Assembly: GCF_003284935.1 (NCBI RefSeq)
Contig: NZ_QMEV01000008.1
Span: forward strand, 56,831-120,830
Origin: Mycobacterium colombiense
Lineage (GTDB): Bacteria > Actinomycetota > Actinomycetes > Mycobacteriales > Mycobacteriaceae
DNA length: 64,000 nt
Direction: 5' to 3'
The notes beneath the pieces were generated by a model. That model saw nothing but the letters and a program-made list of their open reading frames with translations. It did no database searches and was not told where the DNA came from. Shown here piece by piece: positions 36,780 through 45,989 of this stretch. Every line of letters starts with the position of its first letter. The stretch's first letter is position 1. A program made the translations under genes and the position numbers.

Positions 36780-37934
36780 ATGAACCGGATGTGGTTGCGT
36801 GCCGGCGGATTGGCGACCGGCAGTATGCTGCTGGCCGGCTGCCAATTCAACGGCTTGAACTCGCTGGCGATGCCGGGCACCGCTGGGCATGGTGATGGCG
36901 CGTACTCGATCACCGTCGATCTGCCCGACGTGGCAACGCTGCCGCAGAACTCGCCGGTCATGGTCGACGACGTCACCGTCGGCAGTGTCTCCGGGATCCA
37001 GGGCGTGCAACGCCCGGACGGGTCCTTCTACGCGGCAGTGAAATTGGCGTTGGACAAGAACGTCGTGCTGCCGGCCAACTCGACGGTGACAATCGCGCAG
37101 ACGTCGCTGTTGGGTTCGATGCACGTCGACCTGGCGCGCCCGAAGGACAAGCCGGCCGTCGGTCGGCTAAAGGACGGATCGAAGATCTCCGAGTCCAACA
37201 CCGGTCGCTATCCCACCACCGAGGAGGTGTTGTCAGCCTTGGGTGTGGTGGTGAACAAGGGCAATGTCGGCGCCCTGGAAGAGATCACCGACGAGACCTA
37301 TCAGGCGGTCGTGGGCCGGCAGAACCAATTCGTCGACCTGGTGCCCCGACTGGCTGAACTGACCGCTGGGCTCAACCGGCAGGTCAATGACATCATCAAC
37401 GCGGTCGACGGCCTGAACCGATTCTCGGCGAGCCTAGCGCACGATAAAGACAACCTGGGGCGCGCGCTAGACACCCTGCCCGAAGCGATTCAGGTCCTAA
37501 ATAAGAATCGCGAGCACATTGTCGAGGCGTTCGCCGCGCTTAAGAAGCTGGCTACGGTTACGTCGCGAGTGTTAGCGAAAACTAAGGTCGATTTTGCTGA
37601 GGATCTCAAGGGCCTCTATTCGGTCGTCAAGGCGCTTAACGACAACCGAAATGAATTCATCACGTCGCTGCAATTACTGCTCACCTTCCCGTTCCCGAAC
37701 TTTGGTATCAAGCAATCCGTACGAGGCGATTACCTGAACGTGTTCACCACCTATGACCTCACGTTGCGGCGGATTGGAGAGACGTTCTTCACCACCGCGT
37801 ATTTCGACCCGAACATGGCCCACATGAACGAGATCGTCAATCCGCCGGACTTCTTGACCGGCGAACTGGCCAACCTGTCCGGACAGGCGGCGGATCCATT
37901 CAAGATTCCGCCCGGCACGGCTTCGGGACAGTAG
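36780..37934 (+). CDS. mce4E: Mce4E lipoprotein (LprN-like)
   Basis: A 384-residue Mce subunit that is a lipoprotein rather than TM-anchored: the signal peptide ends in the lipobox SMLLAGC with C21 as the acylated residue. The MCE domain (NSPVMVDDVTVGSVSGIQG) and helical region follow. GGGGGG upstream serves as ribosome binding site. Mce E subunits are regularly lipidated across mce operons. Confidence 0.95.
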   Translation: MNRMWLRAGGLATGSMLLAGCQFNGLNSLAMPGTAGHGDGAYSITVDLPDVATLPQNSPVMVDDVTVGSVSGIQGVQRPDGSFYAAVKLALDKNVVLPANSTVTIAQTSLLGSMHVDLARPKDKPAVGRLKDGSKISESNTGRYPTTEEVLSALGVVVNKGNVGALEEITDETYQAVVGRQNQFVDLVPRLAELTAGLNRQVNDIINAVDGLNRFSASLAHDKDNLGRALDTLPEAIQVLNKNREHIVEAFAALKKLATVTSRVLAKTKVDFAEDLKGLYSVVKALNDNRNEFITSLQLLLTFPFPNFGIKQSVRGDYLNVFTTYDLTLRRIGETFFTTAYFDPNMAHMNEIVNPPDFLTGELANLSGQAADPFKIPPGTASGQ

Positions 37935-37946
37935 GGGCGGGCACAG

Positions 37947-39671
37947 ATGCATGACAGGCTGACCAAGATCCAGTTGGCGATCTTCGCCGCCATCACGGTC
38001 ATCACGCTCACCGTGATGGGGGTGTTCTACCTACGACTGCCGTCAACCTACGGGCTCGGAACGTACGCGGGCACAGCCGATTTCGTCGCCGGTGGCGGCC
38101 TGTACAAGAACGCCAACGTCACCTATCGCGGGGTCGCCGTCGGCCGGGTGGAGTCGGTGGGCCTCAACCCCAATGGCGTCACTGCCCGGATGCGGCTTAA
38201 CAGTGGGACGCCCATCCCGTCGAATGTCACCGCCACCGTCAAGAGCGTATCGGCTGTGGGGGAGCAATACATCGATCTGGTGCCACCGGATACACCGGCA
38301 ATGATCAAGCTGCGCAACGGGTTTCGCATCGATCGGCAGAACACCCGGATCGGCCAAGACGTCGCCGACCTGCTGAAGCGCGCGGAGGCGCTGACCAACA
38401 GCCTGGGCGACACCCGGCTGCGCCAACTGCTGCACGAGACGTTCATCGCGACCAACGGGTCGGGACCCGAGCTGGCCCGGTTGTTCGAGTCTGCCCGACT
38501 GTTGGTGGACGAGGCCAACGCCAACTATCCGCAAGCCGCGCAGTTGATCGACCAGGCCGGCCCGTTCCTGCAAGCGCAGATCCTCGCCGGCGCCGACATC
38601 AAGTCGCTGTCCGACGGGCTGGCGCGGTTCACCTCGGAGGTGCGGGAGGCCGACCCGGAGCTGCGTTCGACGCTGGCGACTGCACCGGGGGCGACCGACG
38701 AGGCCAGCACGGCGTTCTCCGGTATCCGGCCGTCCTTCCCCGCGCTGGCGGCCAGCCTGGCCAACCTGGGCCGGGTGGGCGTCATCTACCACAAGTCGAT
38801 CGAGCAACTGCTGGTCGTGTTGCCCGCGCTGTTCGCCGCCATTATCACCTCAGCCGGAGGGGTGCCGCAGGACGAGGGCGCCAAGCTGGACTTCAAGCTC
38901 GACCTCAACGACCCGCCGCCGTGCGCCGTCGGCTTCCTGCCACCGCCGTTGATGCGCACCCCGGCCGACGAGACGGTGCGCGAGCTGCCGAAGGACATGT
39001 ACTGCAAGACCGCGCAAAACGATCCCAGTACCGTGCGCGGCGCCCGCAACTACCCGTGCCAGGAATTCCCCGGAAAACGCGCCCCGACCATCCAGCTGTG
39101 TCGCGACCCGAAGGGCTACGTGCCGATCGGCCGCAACCCGTGGCGCGGTCCGCCGGTGCCGTACGACACGCCGGTGACCAACGGCCTGAACGTGTTGCCG
39201 CCCAACAAGTTCCCGTATATCCCGCCGGGCGCTGAGCCCGATCCGGGCACGCCCATCGTCGGGCCACCGCCGCCGGGTGTGGCACCCGGCCCGGGTCCGT
39301 TGCCCAACAAGCAGCCGGCCTTCGATCCGCCGCCGCCCAACGACAACGGGCCGCCACCGCCCTTCACCTCCTGGCAGCCGCCCGGGGTCCCGCCCGTGCC
39401 GCCGCAGCTTCCGTACCCGAAGTGGCTGCCCCCGCCGGCCCCGCCGGAGGGCATCAACCCGCCGCCGGCGGGCCCGGGCCCGGAGAAGCCGTGGGGGCCG
39501 CCGCCCGGCGGACAACCCCAGGCCAGCGGCCCGGCTTACGCCACCTACGACGACAAGACCGGCGCGTTTGTCGATCCGGCCGGTGGCACTGGTATCTTCG
39601 CGGCCGGCGCCACTGGCACCTCCGGCGCCGAGAACTGGGTGGACCTCATGCTTGATCCAAGGCCGATGTGA
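37947..39671 (+). CDS. mce4F: Mce4F
   Basis: A 574-residue Mce subunit with a TM (QLAIFAAITVITLTVMGVF), an MCE domain (NANVTYRGVAVGRVESVGL), a helical region, and a long Pro/Gly-rich tail from about residue 400 to 545. The final residues AAGATGTSGAENWVDLML are conserved in the group. It shares one base with mam4A (TGATG). Confidence 0.95.
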   Translation: MHDRLTKIQLAIFAAITVITLTVMGVFYLRLPSTYGLGTYAGTADFVAGGGLYKNANVTYRGVAVGRVESVGLNPNGVTARMRLNSGTPIPSNVTATVKSVSAVGEQYIDLVPPDTPAMIKLRNGFRIDRQNTRIGQDVADLLKRAEALTNSLGDTRLRQLLHETFIATNGSGPELARLFESARLLVDEANANYPQAAQLIDQAGPFLQAQILAGADIKSLSDGLARFTSEVREADPELRSTLATAPGATDEASTAFSGIRPSFPALAASLANLGRVGVIYHKSIEQLLVVLPALFAAIITSAGGVPQDEGAKLDFKLDLNDPPPCAVGFLPPPLMRTPADETVRELPKDMYCKTAQNDPSTVRGARNYPCQEFPGKRAPTIQLCRDPKGYVPIGRNPWRGPPVPYDTPVTNGLNVLPPNKFPYIPPGAEPDPGTPIVGPPPPGVAPGPGPLPNKQPAFDPPPPNDNGPPPPFTSWQPPGVPPVPPQLPYPKWLPPPAPPEGINPPPAGPGPEKPWGPPPGGQPQASGPAYATYDDKTGAFVDPAGGTGIFAAGATGTSGAENWVDLMLDPRPM

Positions 39672-40378
39672 TGGACACTGCCGTGGCAGACGAACAAACG
39701 AACAGACCACGCGTGCGCCGTCGGGCCTCCCGCGCGGCGGGTCCGGCCAAGGGCGAGTCCGCCCAGGACGTCACTGTCCGGACCGACGTTGCGCCCGCGC
39801 CGAAGCCGCCGCCCAAACCGGTCAAGGCCCTCAAGTCCATCAAGCCGCCGCCGCGACGGCAGCCGCACCGCGCCCTGGTGGGGTGGATCTCGTTCGCGGC
39901 CGCACTGCTCGCAGTCGGGGCGCTGGTCGGTTGCGTGGCGGCGCTGTTGGTTCAGCAGCGCCACGCCACCTCGGCGCAGGCGCGCGATCAGCGTTTCGTC
40001 GACACCGCCACCCAGACGGTGGTCAACATGTTCAGCTACAAGCAGGACAACATCGACGAAAGCGTGAACCGGTTCATCAACGGCACCAGCGGCCCGTTGC
40101 GCGGCATGCTCGGTGCCAACAACAACGCCGAGAATCTCAAGGCCCTCTTTCGCTCCACCAATGCGACGTCGGAGGCCGTCATCAACGGCGCCGCATTGGA
40201 AGGCGTTGACGCCGTTACCAATAACGCATCTGTCCTGGTGTCGGTGCGCGTCACGGTCGCCGACATCGATGGCGTCAACAAGCCGTCCATGCCCTACCGG
40301 CTGCGTGTGATCGTCCACGAAGACGACGCCGGCAAGATGAGCGGCTACGACCTGAAGTATCCCGACGGGGGCAATTGA
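39671..40378 (+). CDS. mam4A: Mce-associated membrane protein Mam4A (Rv3493c-like)
   Basis: A 235-residue protein with a cytoplasmic basic/Pro-rich N-terminus, one TM at about residues 74-96 (WISFAAALLAVGALVGCVAAL) and an extracytoplasmic NTF2-like domain. Mam proteins stabilise the Mce complex; OmamA is a related example. A GTG one codon earlier is an alternative start. It overlaps mam4B by one base. Confidence 0.92.
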   Translation: MDTAVADEQTNRPRVRRRASRAAGPAKGESAQDVTVRTDVAPAPKPPPKPVKALKSIKPPPRRQPHRALVGWISFAAALLAVGALVGCVAALLVQQRHATSAQARDQRFVDTATQTVVNMFSYKQDNIDESVNRFINGTSGPLRGMLGANNNAENLKALFRSTNATSEAVINGAALEGVDAVTNNASVLVSVRVTVADIDGVNKPSMPYRLRVIVHEDDAGKMSGYDLKYPDGGN

Positions 40379-40869
40379 TGCGATGGCGCCGTTGGCTGCT
40401 GGTCGTCGCGGGTTACCTCCTGGCCGTGGCGTTCGTCGGGCTGTCCGCGGTGGCCGGCTGGATGTACTGGGACAGGGTGCAGACACGCGGCGAGCAGGCG
40501 GCGCGGGCGGTGTTGCCCGGCCTGGCCGCCAAGGAGATTCCGGAGGTCTTCGCCTATGACTACCAAACCGTCGAACGGAGCCTGTCGGCGGCGTATCCGC
40601 TGCTGACCCCGGACTATCGCGCGGAGTTCCAGAAGAGCGCCAACAACCAGATCATCCCCGAGGCCAAGAAGCGCGAAGTGGTGGTGCAGGCCAATGTCGT
40701 TGGCGTGGGGGTGATGTCGGCCAAACGGGAATCTGCATCGGTGATGGTTTTCATGAACCGCACGGTGACCGACAAGTCACGCCAGCCGTTGTATGACGGC
40801 AGCCGGTTGCGGGTCGACTTCAAGAAAGTCGGCAAGCAGTGGCTGATCGCCTACATCACGCCCATCTAG
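40378..40869 (+). CDS. mam4B: Mce-associated membrane protein Mam4B (Rv3492c-like)
   Basis: A 163-residue protein with an N-terminal TM (WLLVVAGYLLAVAFVGLSAVAGW) and an exported VirB8/NTF2-like domain (LTPDYRAEFQKSANNQ...). It is the last gene of the mce4 unit and is convergent with the Rv3491-like gene 30 bases on. Confidence 0.92.
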   Translation: MRWRRWLLVVAGYLLAVAFVGLSAVAGWMYWDRVQTRGEQAARAVLPGLAAKEIPEVFAYDYQTVERSLSAAYPLLTPDYRAEFQKSANNQIIPEAKKREVVVQANVVGVGVMSAKRESASVMVFMNRTVTDKSRQPLYDGSRLRVDFKKVGKQWLIAYITPI

Positions 40870-40899
40870 CCGATCTAGCCGCGCCGCAATCGATCGACG

Positions 40900-41478
40900 T
40901 CAGTAGCACATCGCAATGCCGTTGCAGTACAAAGGGTAACGCTGCACCGGACTGGGTGGCGGGCCGATCAGCGACAGCGAGAACGGCTGCTTCTTCATCT
41001 CCGGCTGCAGGCCGCACACCGGCCCATGCATGGTGGTGTGGGTGCCGCTCATCGTCTCGTCGCTGAATGCGAAGGTTTCGGTGGTGGGTCCGGTGCCGCC
41101 ACCACGGCATGCCACACCGTCGGGCTTGTCGACCTTGAAAGTCCATAGCATGCTGGACATCCGGGCCCGGCCGCTGAAGTTCTGCTGCTTGTCCACGGCG
41201 CTGATCTGCTCGGGCGTCGAACTCACGATGTTCAGCGCACAGTTCATCGCGAACACGATCGGATCGTTATAGTCGTTCATGTTCCGGGTGCCCGAGGGCT
41301 GATCACAGAGCGCCGAGATGGTCCAGGTAACCCCGGACACGCCCGCCTCATTGAAGTTGTAAGTGCCGTCAGCCGGTGGTCCGATCGCCTTGGCCGGTTC
41401 ACCGGACTGCAGTGCGATTCCCACCGCGACTGCCGTGAAGATGCCGGCACCGGCGGCTATGCCGTGACGGAGCTTCAT
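40900..41478 (-). CDS. Secreted protein of unknown function (Rv3491-like)
   Basis: A 192-residue exported protein with a signal peptide (KLRH n-region, GIAAGAGIFTAVAVGIAL core). The mature part has six cysteines, including a C-terminal LYCNGIAMCY. Length matches Rv3491 and so does position between otsA and mam4B. No domain recognised. It lies 84 bases after otsA on the same strand and may be co-transcribed. Confidence 0.85.
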   Translation of the reverse strand: MKLRHGIAAGAGIFTAVAVGIALQSGEPAKAIGPPADGTYNFNEAGVSGVTWTISALCDQPSGTRNMNDYNDPIVFAMNCALNIVSSTPEQISAVDKQQNFSGRARMSSMLWTFKVDKPDGVACRGGGTGPTTETFAFSDETMSGTHTTMHGPVCGLQPEMKKQPFSLSLIGPPPSPVQRYPLYCNGIAMCY

Positions 41479-41562
41479 GCGATGCCCCTCCTTCGCGTGC
41501 GAACCTGCACCTGAGTATCACAGCGTTCGGGCGTCAACACCACAAGGTTTGGCGGATGCGCG

Positions 41563-43044
41563 CTAATCGGCGCCGCCGGGCCGTGATTCGGCGAGCGCAT
41601 CGAGGAACGACCTTGCCCACCTGTCGACGTCGTGAGCCAATACCTGGCGGCGCAATGACCGCATCCGGCGGCGTCCCTCTTCGTCGGATTGGTTGAGCGC
41701 GGCCTCGATCGAATCCTTGACGCCTTCGAGGTCGTGCGGATTGACCAGATACGCCTGGCGCAGTTCGGCGGCGGCGCCGGTGAATTCGGAAAGCACGAGC
41801 GCGCCACCGAGATCGCTGCGGCAGGCGACGTACTCCTTGGCGACCAAGTTCATCCCGTCGCGCAGCGGAGTGACCAGCATGACGTCGGCGGCCACGAAGA
41901 ACGCGATGAGTTCATCGCGGGGGACCGGCCGGTGCAGGTAATGCACCACGGGATGCCCGACTTCGCCGTACTCGCCGTTGATGTGGCCGACCTGGCGTTC
42001 GATGTCGTTGCGCAACTGCTGGTAGCTGTCCACCCGTTCGCGGCTCGGTGTCGCCAGCTGGACGAGCACGGTGTCGTCGCGCTTGGCGCGGCCCTCCGCG
42101 AGCAGCTCCGAGAAGGCTTTCAGGCGAACGTCGATGCCCTTGGTGTAGTCGAGCCGGTCGACGCCCAGCAGCACCTTGCGCGGGTTACCCAGCTCCGCCC
42201 GGAGCTCGCGGGCGCGGTGCTTGATGTCGCGGTGGCGGGCCGCCTGGTCCAGCGCGGTGGAGTCGATGGAGATGGGGAAGGCGCCCACCCGAACGACGCG
42301 GGAGTCCAGTTCGACCTCCCCGTAGCGCGACCGCACCCCGACCGCCCCGCGCGAGGTGTTGGCACCGATCAGCCGCCGGGCCAGGAACAGGAAGTTCTGC
42401 GCGCCGCCGGCCAGATGGAACCCGACCAGGTCGGCGCCGAGCAGACCCTCGACGATCTCGGTTCGCCACGGCATCTGCATGAACAGCTCGACCGGCGGAA
42501 AGGGGATGTGCAGGAAGAAGCCGATGATCAGGTCGGGCCGCAGTTCGCGCAGCATCTTGGGCACGAGCTGCAACTGGTAGTCCTGCACCCAGACCGTCGC
42601 GCCTTTTGCGGCGGCGCGGGAGGTGGCTTCGGCGAAGCGGCGATTGACGTCGACGTAGCGGTCCCACCATTCGCGGTGGTACATCGGTTTGACGATGACG
42701 TCGTGATACAGCGGCCACAGCGTGGCGTTCGAGAACCCCTCGTAGTATTCGGCGACATCGTCGGCGCTCAGCCTGACCGGCCGGAGCTCCAGGTCCTCCT
42801 GGACGATCGGTTCGTCATCGTGATCGGTGTCCTCCTCAACGACCCCGGCCCAGCCGACCCACGCCCCGCGCCGGCGGCGCAGCAGCGGCTCGAGGGCGGT
42901 GACCAATCCTCCGGGGCTGCGTTTCCACGCCGTGGTGCCGTCGGGAAGCCGCTCCTGGTCCACCGGCAGCCGGTTGGCGACTACGACGAAGTCGGAGTTC
43001 CCATACTTGGCCGCCTTCGAGCTTCGCCCACCCCCGGGAGACAT
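41563..43044 (-). CDS. otsA: Trehalose-6-phosphate synthase OtsA
   Basis: A 493-residue GT20 glycosyltransferase that joins UDP/ADP-glucose and glucose-6-phosphate to trehalose-6-phosphate. Motifs seen are [13 protein letters not shown] with the glycine loop [45 protein letters not shown] (nucleotide-sugar Lys) and [15 protein letters not shown]. The N-terminal ~15 residues ([15 protein letters not shown]) appear variable. Its ATG directly abuts the stop of the 54-residue gene upstream (TAAATG). Confidence 0.95.
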   Translation of the reverse strand: MSPGGGRSSKAAKYGNSDFVVVANRLPVDQERLPDGTTAWKRSPGGLVTALEPLLRRRRGAWVGWAGVVEEDTDHDDEPIVQEDLELRPVRLSADDVAEYYEGFSNATLWPLYHDVIVKPMYHREWWDRYVDVNRRFAEATSRAAAKGATVWVQDYQLQLVPKMLRELRPDLIIGFFLHIPFPPVELFMQMPWRTEIVEGLLGADLVGFHLAGGAQNFLFLARRLIGANTSRGAVGVRSRYGEVELDSRVVRVGAFPISIDSTALDQAARHRDIKHRARELRAELGNPRKVLLGVDRLDYTKGIDVRLKAFSELLAEGRAKRDDTVLVQLATPSRERVDSYQQLRNDIERQVGHINGEYGEVGHPVVHYLHRPVPRDELIAFFVAADVMLVTPLRDGMNLVAKEYVACRSDLGGALVLSEFTGAAAELRQAYLVNPHDLEGVKDSIEAALNQSDEEGRRRMRSLRRQVLAHDVDRWARSFLDALAESRPGGAD

Positions 43045-43209
43045 TTATGCGTCGAGTTTCGAAGGTCCAATACCCAGCATGGACAGGAACACCCGGCACT
43101 CGTCGGCGTCGGTGGCGTAGGCCGCGACGACCCGCCTGGCCTGGCTCGCCGTGCTGTCGGCCACCGGTTCGACGTCGCCGATTTCGCCAGGATCAGATTT
43201 TGTAGGCAT
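43045..43209 (-). CDS. 54-residue conserved small protein (Rv3489-like)
   Basis: A short gene running MPTKSDPGEIGDVEPV to a C-terminal FLSMLGIGPSKLDA, the same size and position relative to otsA as Rv3489. It has one Cys and a central helix (TASQARRVVAAYATDADE). The stop and the otsA ATG are adjacent without a gap, so translation should be coupled. No function is known to me. Confidence 0.85.
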   Translation of the reverse strand: MPTKSDPGEIGDVEPVADSTASQARRVVAAYATDADECRVFLSMLGIGPSKLDA

Positions 43210-43280
43210 GACTTAACTGTAGGCGACGCCGCCGACCGGTCGCAGCCCGTCTCACCAGCTACCGGCCTCCGGCGGGGTTT

Positions 43281-44054
43281 ATGGGTGGTTTGCAGGGGTT
43301 CGCCGCGCCGCTCGCGAAGACGCGATCGGCGGCCGCCGCGGTGATGCAGGATAAGCGGGTGGCCGATCAGGACGCCGATAACGGCGTGGTGTTCGAGTTC
43401 CTCGACGTGACCGTCGAACGCCAAGGCGTGCGCGCCCTCAACGGGCTGACCGCCGCCATCCCGGCTCACGGCGTGACGGCAGTGTTCGGGCCGTCCGGCT
43501 CGGGAAAATCGACCCTGCTGCGGCTGTGCAACCGGCTGGAGCTGCCGACCAGCGGGCGGGTGTCGTTCTACGGCTCGGACATCGCCGGGCTCGACCCGCT
43601 GTGGCTGCGGCGCCGGGTGGGCATGTGCTTCCAGCGTCCGACGCCGTTTCCGGGCACCGTCGCCGACAACCTGCGGGCCGCGGACCCGGACGCGCCCGAC
43701 GCGCGGATGCGCGAGACGCTCGCCCGGGTCGCGCTGACCGGATCGTGGTTGGACCGCGACGTCGCCGGGCTCTCAGGCGGCGAGGCGCAACGCGTGTGCC
43801 TGGCCCGCACCTTGATGGCCCGGCCGCAGGTGCTGCTGCTGGACGAACCCACCTCCGCCGTCGACACCGAGGCGGCCGAAGTCATCGAGCGCGCGGTGCG
43901 TGAACTGGCCGCCGACGGCACCCCGGCCCTGTGGGTGACCCATAACTCGGCGCAGGTGGCCAGGGCCGCCGACCGGGTCCTGCGCCTGGAGTGCGGTCGC
44001 AGCCTCGGCCTGGGTCCGGTCGCCTCCCGGCCCGGCGACGGCTCGGTGGCGTGA
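43281..44054 (+). CDS. ABC transporter ATPase (FetA-like)
   Basis: A 257-residue ABC ATPase: Walker A FGPSGSGKST, Q-loop CFQRPTPFPG, signature LSGGEAQR, Walker B VLLLDEPTSAVD and switch His VTHN. The start is uncertain; ATG 43344 would remove 21 poorly conserved residues. It shares one base with the downstream UPF0014 permease gene, so the pair is a FetAB-type exporter linked to iron/oxidative stress in E. coli. It is divergent from the otsA unit. Confidence 0.88.
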   Translation: MGGLQGFAAPLAKTRSAAAAVMQDKRVADQDADNGVVFEFLDVTVERQGVRALNGLTAAIPAHGVTAVFGPSGSGKSTLLRLCNRLELPTSGRVSFYGSDIAGLDPLWLRRRVGMCFQRPTPFPGTVADNLRAADPDAPDARMRETLARVALTGSWLDRDVAGLSGGEAQRVCLARTLMARPQVLLLDEPTSAVDTEAAEVIERAVRELAADGTPALWVTHNSAQVARAADRVLRLECGRSLGLGPVASRPGDGSVA

Positions 44055-44842
44055 TGAACGGTCAAGTCGGCTGGCTGGGCCTGGCGACCTCGCTGATCCT
44101 GGTGGCCTTCGCGGCCGGGATCTCGCTGTGGCGGCGGCTGGGTTTGGAGCGGCAGCTGGTGTGGGCCGCGGCGCGCGCGCTGGTGCAGCTGCTGCTCGTC
44201 GGCGGGGCGCTGACGCTGCTGTTCGAACCGGGCCGGTCGCTGTGGTGGTCGTGGGCGTGGGTCGCCGGGATGGTGGCCTACGCCGGGGATGTCGCCCGGC
44301 GCAGGGCGCCCGAGGTGCCGCGGTTCGCGCCGCTGGCCGTGGCCGCGTTCGCCGGCGCGGCGGTGGTGACGCTGGGGGTGATCTTCGGACTGCGGGTGTT
44401 CCCGCTGCAGGGGCGCACGCTGGTGCCGGTCGCCGGGATGATGATCGGCAACTCGATGACCGCCATGGTGCTGGTGGCGCGCCGGCTCGTCGACGAGCTG
44501 CGCGACAAACGCGACGAGGTCGAGGCCCGCCTCGCGCTGGGCCAACCCTCCGGGAGGGCCGCGTCGCCCTATCTGCGAATCGCCTTGCGCTCGGCCATAT
44601 CTCCGCAGATCGAAACGACCAAAGCCACCGGTCTGGTGTTCCTGCCGGGCGCAATGACCGGCCTCATCCTGGCCGGGGTGCCGCCGCTGCAGGCGGTGTT
44701 GGTGCAGGCCGTGGTGATGTTCTTGATCCTGGGGTCGGTCGCGGCCACCACCGTGGTCGTCGCGATGGGCATCGTGCGGCTGGTGTTCACGCGCGACCAC
44801 CGGCTGCTGCCGCTGGGCCGGCGGCCCGAGACCTCGGGGTAG
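44054..44842 (+). CDS. UPF0014 permease (FetB-like)
   Basis: A 262-residue integral membrane protein with about seven hydrophobic segments and the conserved MMIGNSMTAMVLVARRL plus TGLVFLPGAMTGLILAG segments of the FetB/UPF0014 family. It partners the upstream ATPase. The predicted role is metal (iron) export; this is by family only. I do not recall this pair next to otsA in M. tuberculosis. Confidence 0.88.
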   Translation: MNGQVGWLGLATSLILVAFAAGISLWRRLGLERQLVWAAARALVQLLLVGGALTLLFEPGRSLWWSWAWVAGMVAYAGDVARRRAPEVPRFAPLAVAAFAGAAVVTLGVIFGLRVFPLQGRTLVPVAGMMIGNSMTAMVLVARRLVDELRDKRDEVEARLALGQPSGRAASPYLRIALRSAISPQIETTKATGLVFLPGAMTGLILAGVPPLQAVLVQAVVMFLILGSVAATTVVVAMGIVRLVFTRDHRLLPLGRRPETSG

Positions 44843-44892
44843 GACCGCGGTCCGCGCGTGGCCGGCGGCGGATCACCCCAGCGGGGGCCCGG

Positions 44893-44916
44893 TTACACAA
44901 TGGCCGTAATGTGTAA
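44893..44916. promoter_or_regulatory. Candidate operator, inverted repeat TTACACA-N10-TGTGTAA
   Basis: Perfect seven-base arms flank ten bases, located 36 bases before the enoyl-CoA hydratase start. The form suits a TetR- or GntR-type dimer. It differs from the KstR consensus, so another regulator is likely. Confidence 0.5.
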
Positions 44917-44951
44917 ACAAGTCGAAGCGGACAACAAGCGAGGTGGGCGGA

Positions 44952-45887
44952 ATGACTCTCTCCGAGCAAGCCGGCGCGCAGGCGGCCAACGCCGGCGCCG
45001 AGGAGCTGGTGGCCTACGAAACTCTCGACGATGGTCTCATCGCCCGAATCTGGCTCAACCGGCCCGACGCGCACAACGCGCAGAGCCGCGGCCTGCTGGT
45101 TCAGCTCGACGAGGCGTTCGGCCGCGCCGAGGCCGACGACGCCGTGCGGGTGGTGATTCTGGCCGCGCGCGGCAAGAATTTCTCCGCCGGCCACGACCTC
45201 GGCTCTGAGTTGGCGCTCGCCGAGCGGGCGCCCGGGGCGGGACAGCATCCGACGTTCCGCATCAACGGCGCGACCCGCGACCCGGTGGCGGAGAAGACGT
45301 ATCTGCAGGAGTGGCACTACTTCTTCCAAAACACTTGCCGCTGGCGCGATCTGCGCAAGATCACCATCGCCCAGGTGCAGGGGAACGCGATTTCGGCCGG
45401 CCTGATGCTGATCTGGGCGTGCGACCTGATCGTCGCCGCCGACAACGCGAAGTTCAGCGACGTGGTCGGTGTCCGGATGGGCATGCCGGGCGTCGAATAT
45501 TACGCCCACCCTTGGGAATTCGGCCCCCGCAAGGCCAAAGAGCTGCTGCTGACCGGTGATGCGCTGGATGCCGACGAGGCCTACCGCCTGGGTATGGTGT
45601 CCAAGGTCTTCCCCGTCGACGAATTAGCCGACAAGACAGTGGAATTCGCGCGACGCATCGCCGAGCGGCCCACGATGGCCGCCCTGCTGATCAAGGATTC
45701 GGTGAACGCCGCCTCCGACGCGATGGGCTTCACCGAGGCGCTGCGGCACGCGTTCCACATTCACGAACTGGGCCACGCGCACTGGGCGGCACACAACGAG
45801 AACAGGTATCCCGTCGGGCTGCCGCCCGACGTCGAGGACTGGCGCAACGCCAAGCCGACCAAATTGGCCCGCCGCGACATCCCGTAG
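44952..45887 (+). CDS. Enoyl-CoA hydratase/isomerase family protein
   Basis: A 311-residue crotonase-fold protein with AARGKNFSAGHDLGSE (oxyanion hole 1), VQGNAISAGLMLIWACD (oxyanion hole 2) and a C-terminal HFHIHELGHAHWAAHNE-like helical end. It has an insertion near GATRDPVAEKTYLQEWHYFF that is longer than in canonical hydratases. ATG 44952 is chosen over GTG 44943 for spacing from GAGG. Substrate unknown. Confidence 0.85.
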   Translation: MTLSEQAGAQAANAGAEELVAYETLDDGLIARIWLNRPDAHNAQSRGLLVQLDEAFGRAEADDAVRVVILAARGKNFSAGHDLGSELALAERAPGAGQHPTFRINGATRDPVAEKTYLQEWHYFFQNTCRWRDLRKITIAQVQGNAISAGLMLIWACDLIVAADNAKFSDVVGVRMGMPGVEYYAHPWEFGPRKAKELLLTGDALDADEAYRLGMVSKVFPVDELADKTVEFARRIAERPTMAALLIKDSVNAASDAMGFTEALRHAFHIHELGHAHWAAHNENRYPVGLPPDVEDWRNAKPTKLARRDIP

Positions 45888-45958
45888 CGTCGCGCGCCGA
45901 AGGCCCTAACGAGACCGGGGGTAGCGATATTCGCCCCGAGGGGACATGCTTCTATAGC

Positions 45959-45972
45959 TAGAACCTGTTCCA
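45959..45972. promoter_or_regulatory. KstR-type operator upstream of the SDR pair
   Basis: TAGAACCTGTTCCA fits TnnAACnnGTTnnA with one half-site less symmetric. It lies 17 bases before the GTG of the first SDR gene, separate from the main cluster. Confidence 0.75.
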
Positions 45973-45989
45973 GTTTGAGAGGGCCTCGC

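Noticed and set aside
43000..43044. Dispersed repeat at the otsA N-terminus (CCACCCCCGGGAG)
   Set aside because: The match to the other two elements is too short to support.
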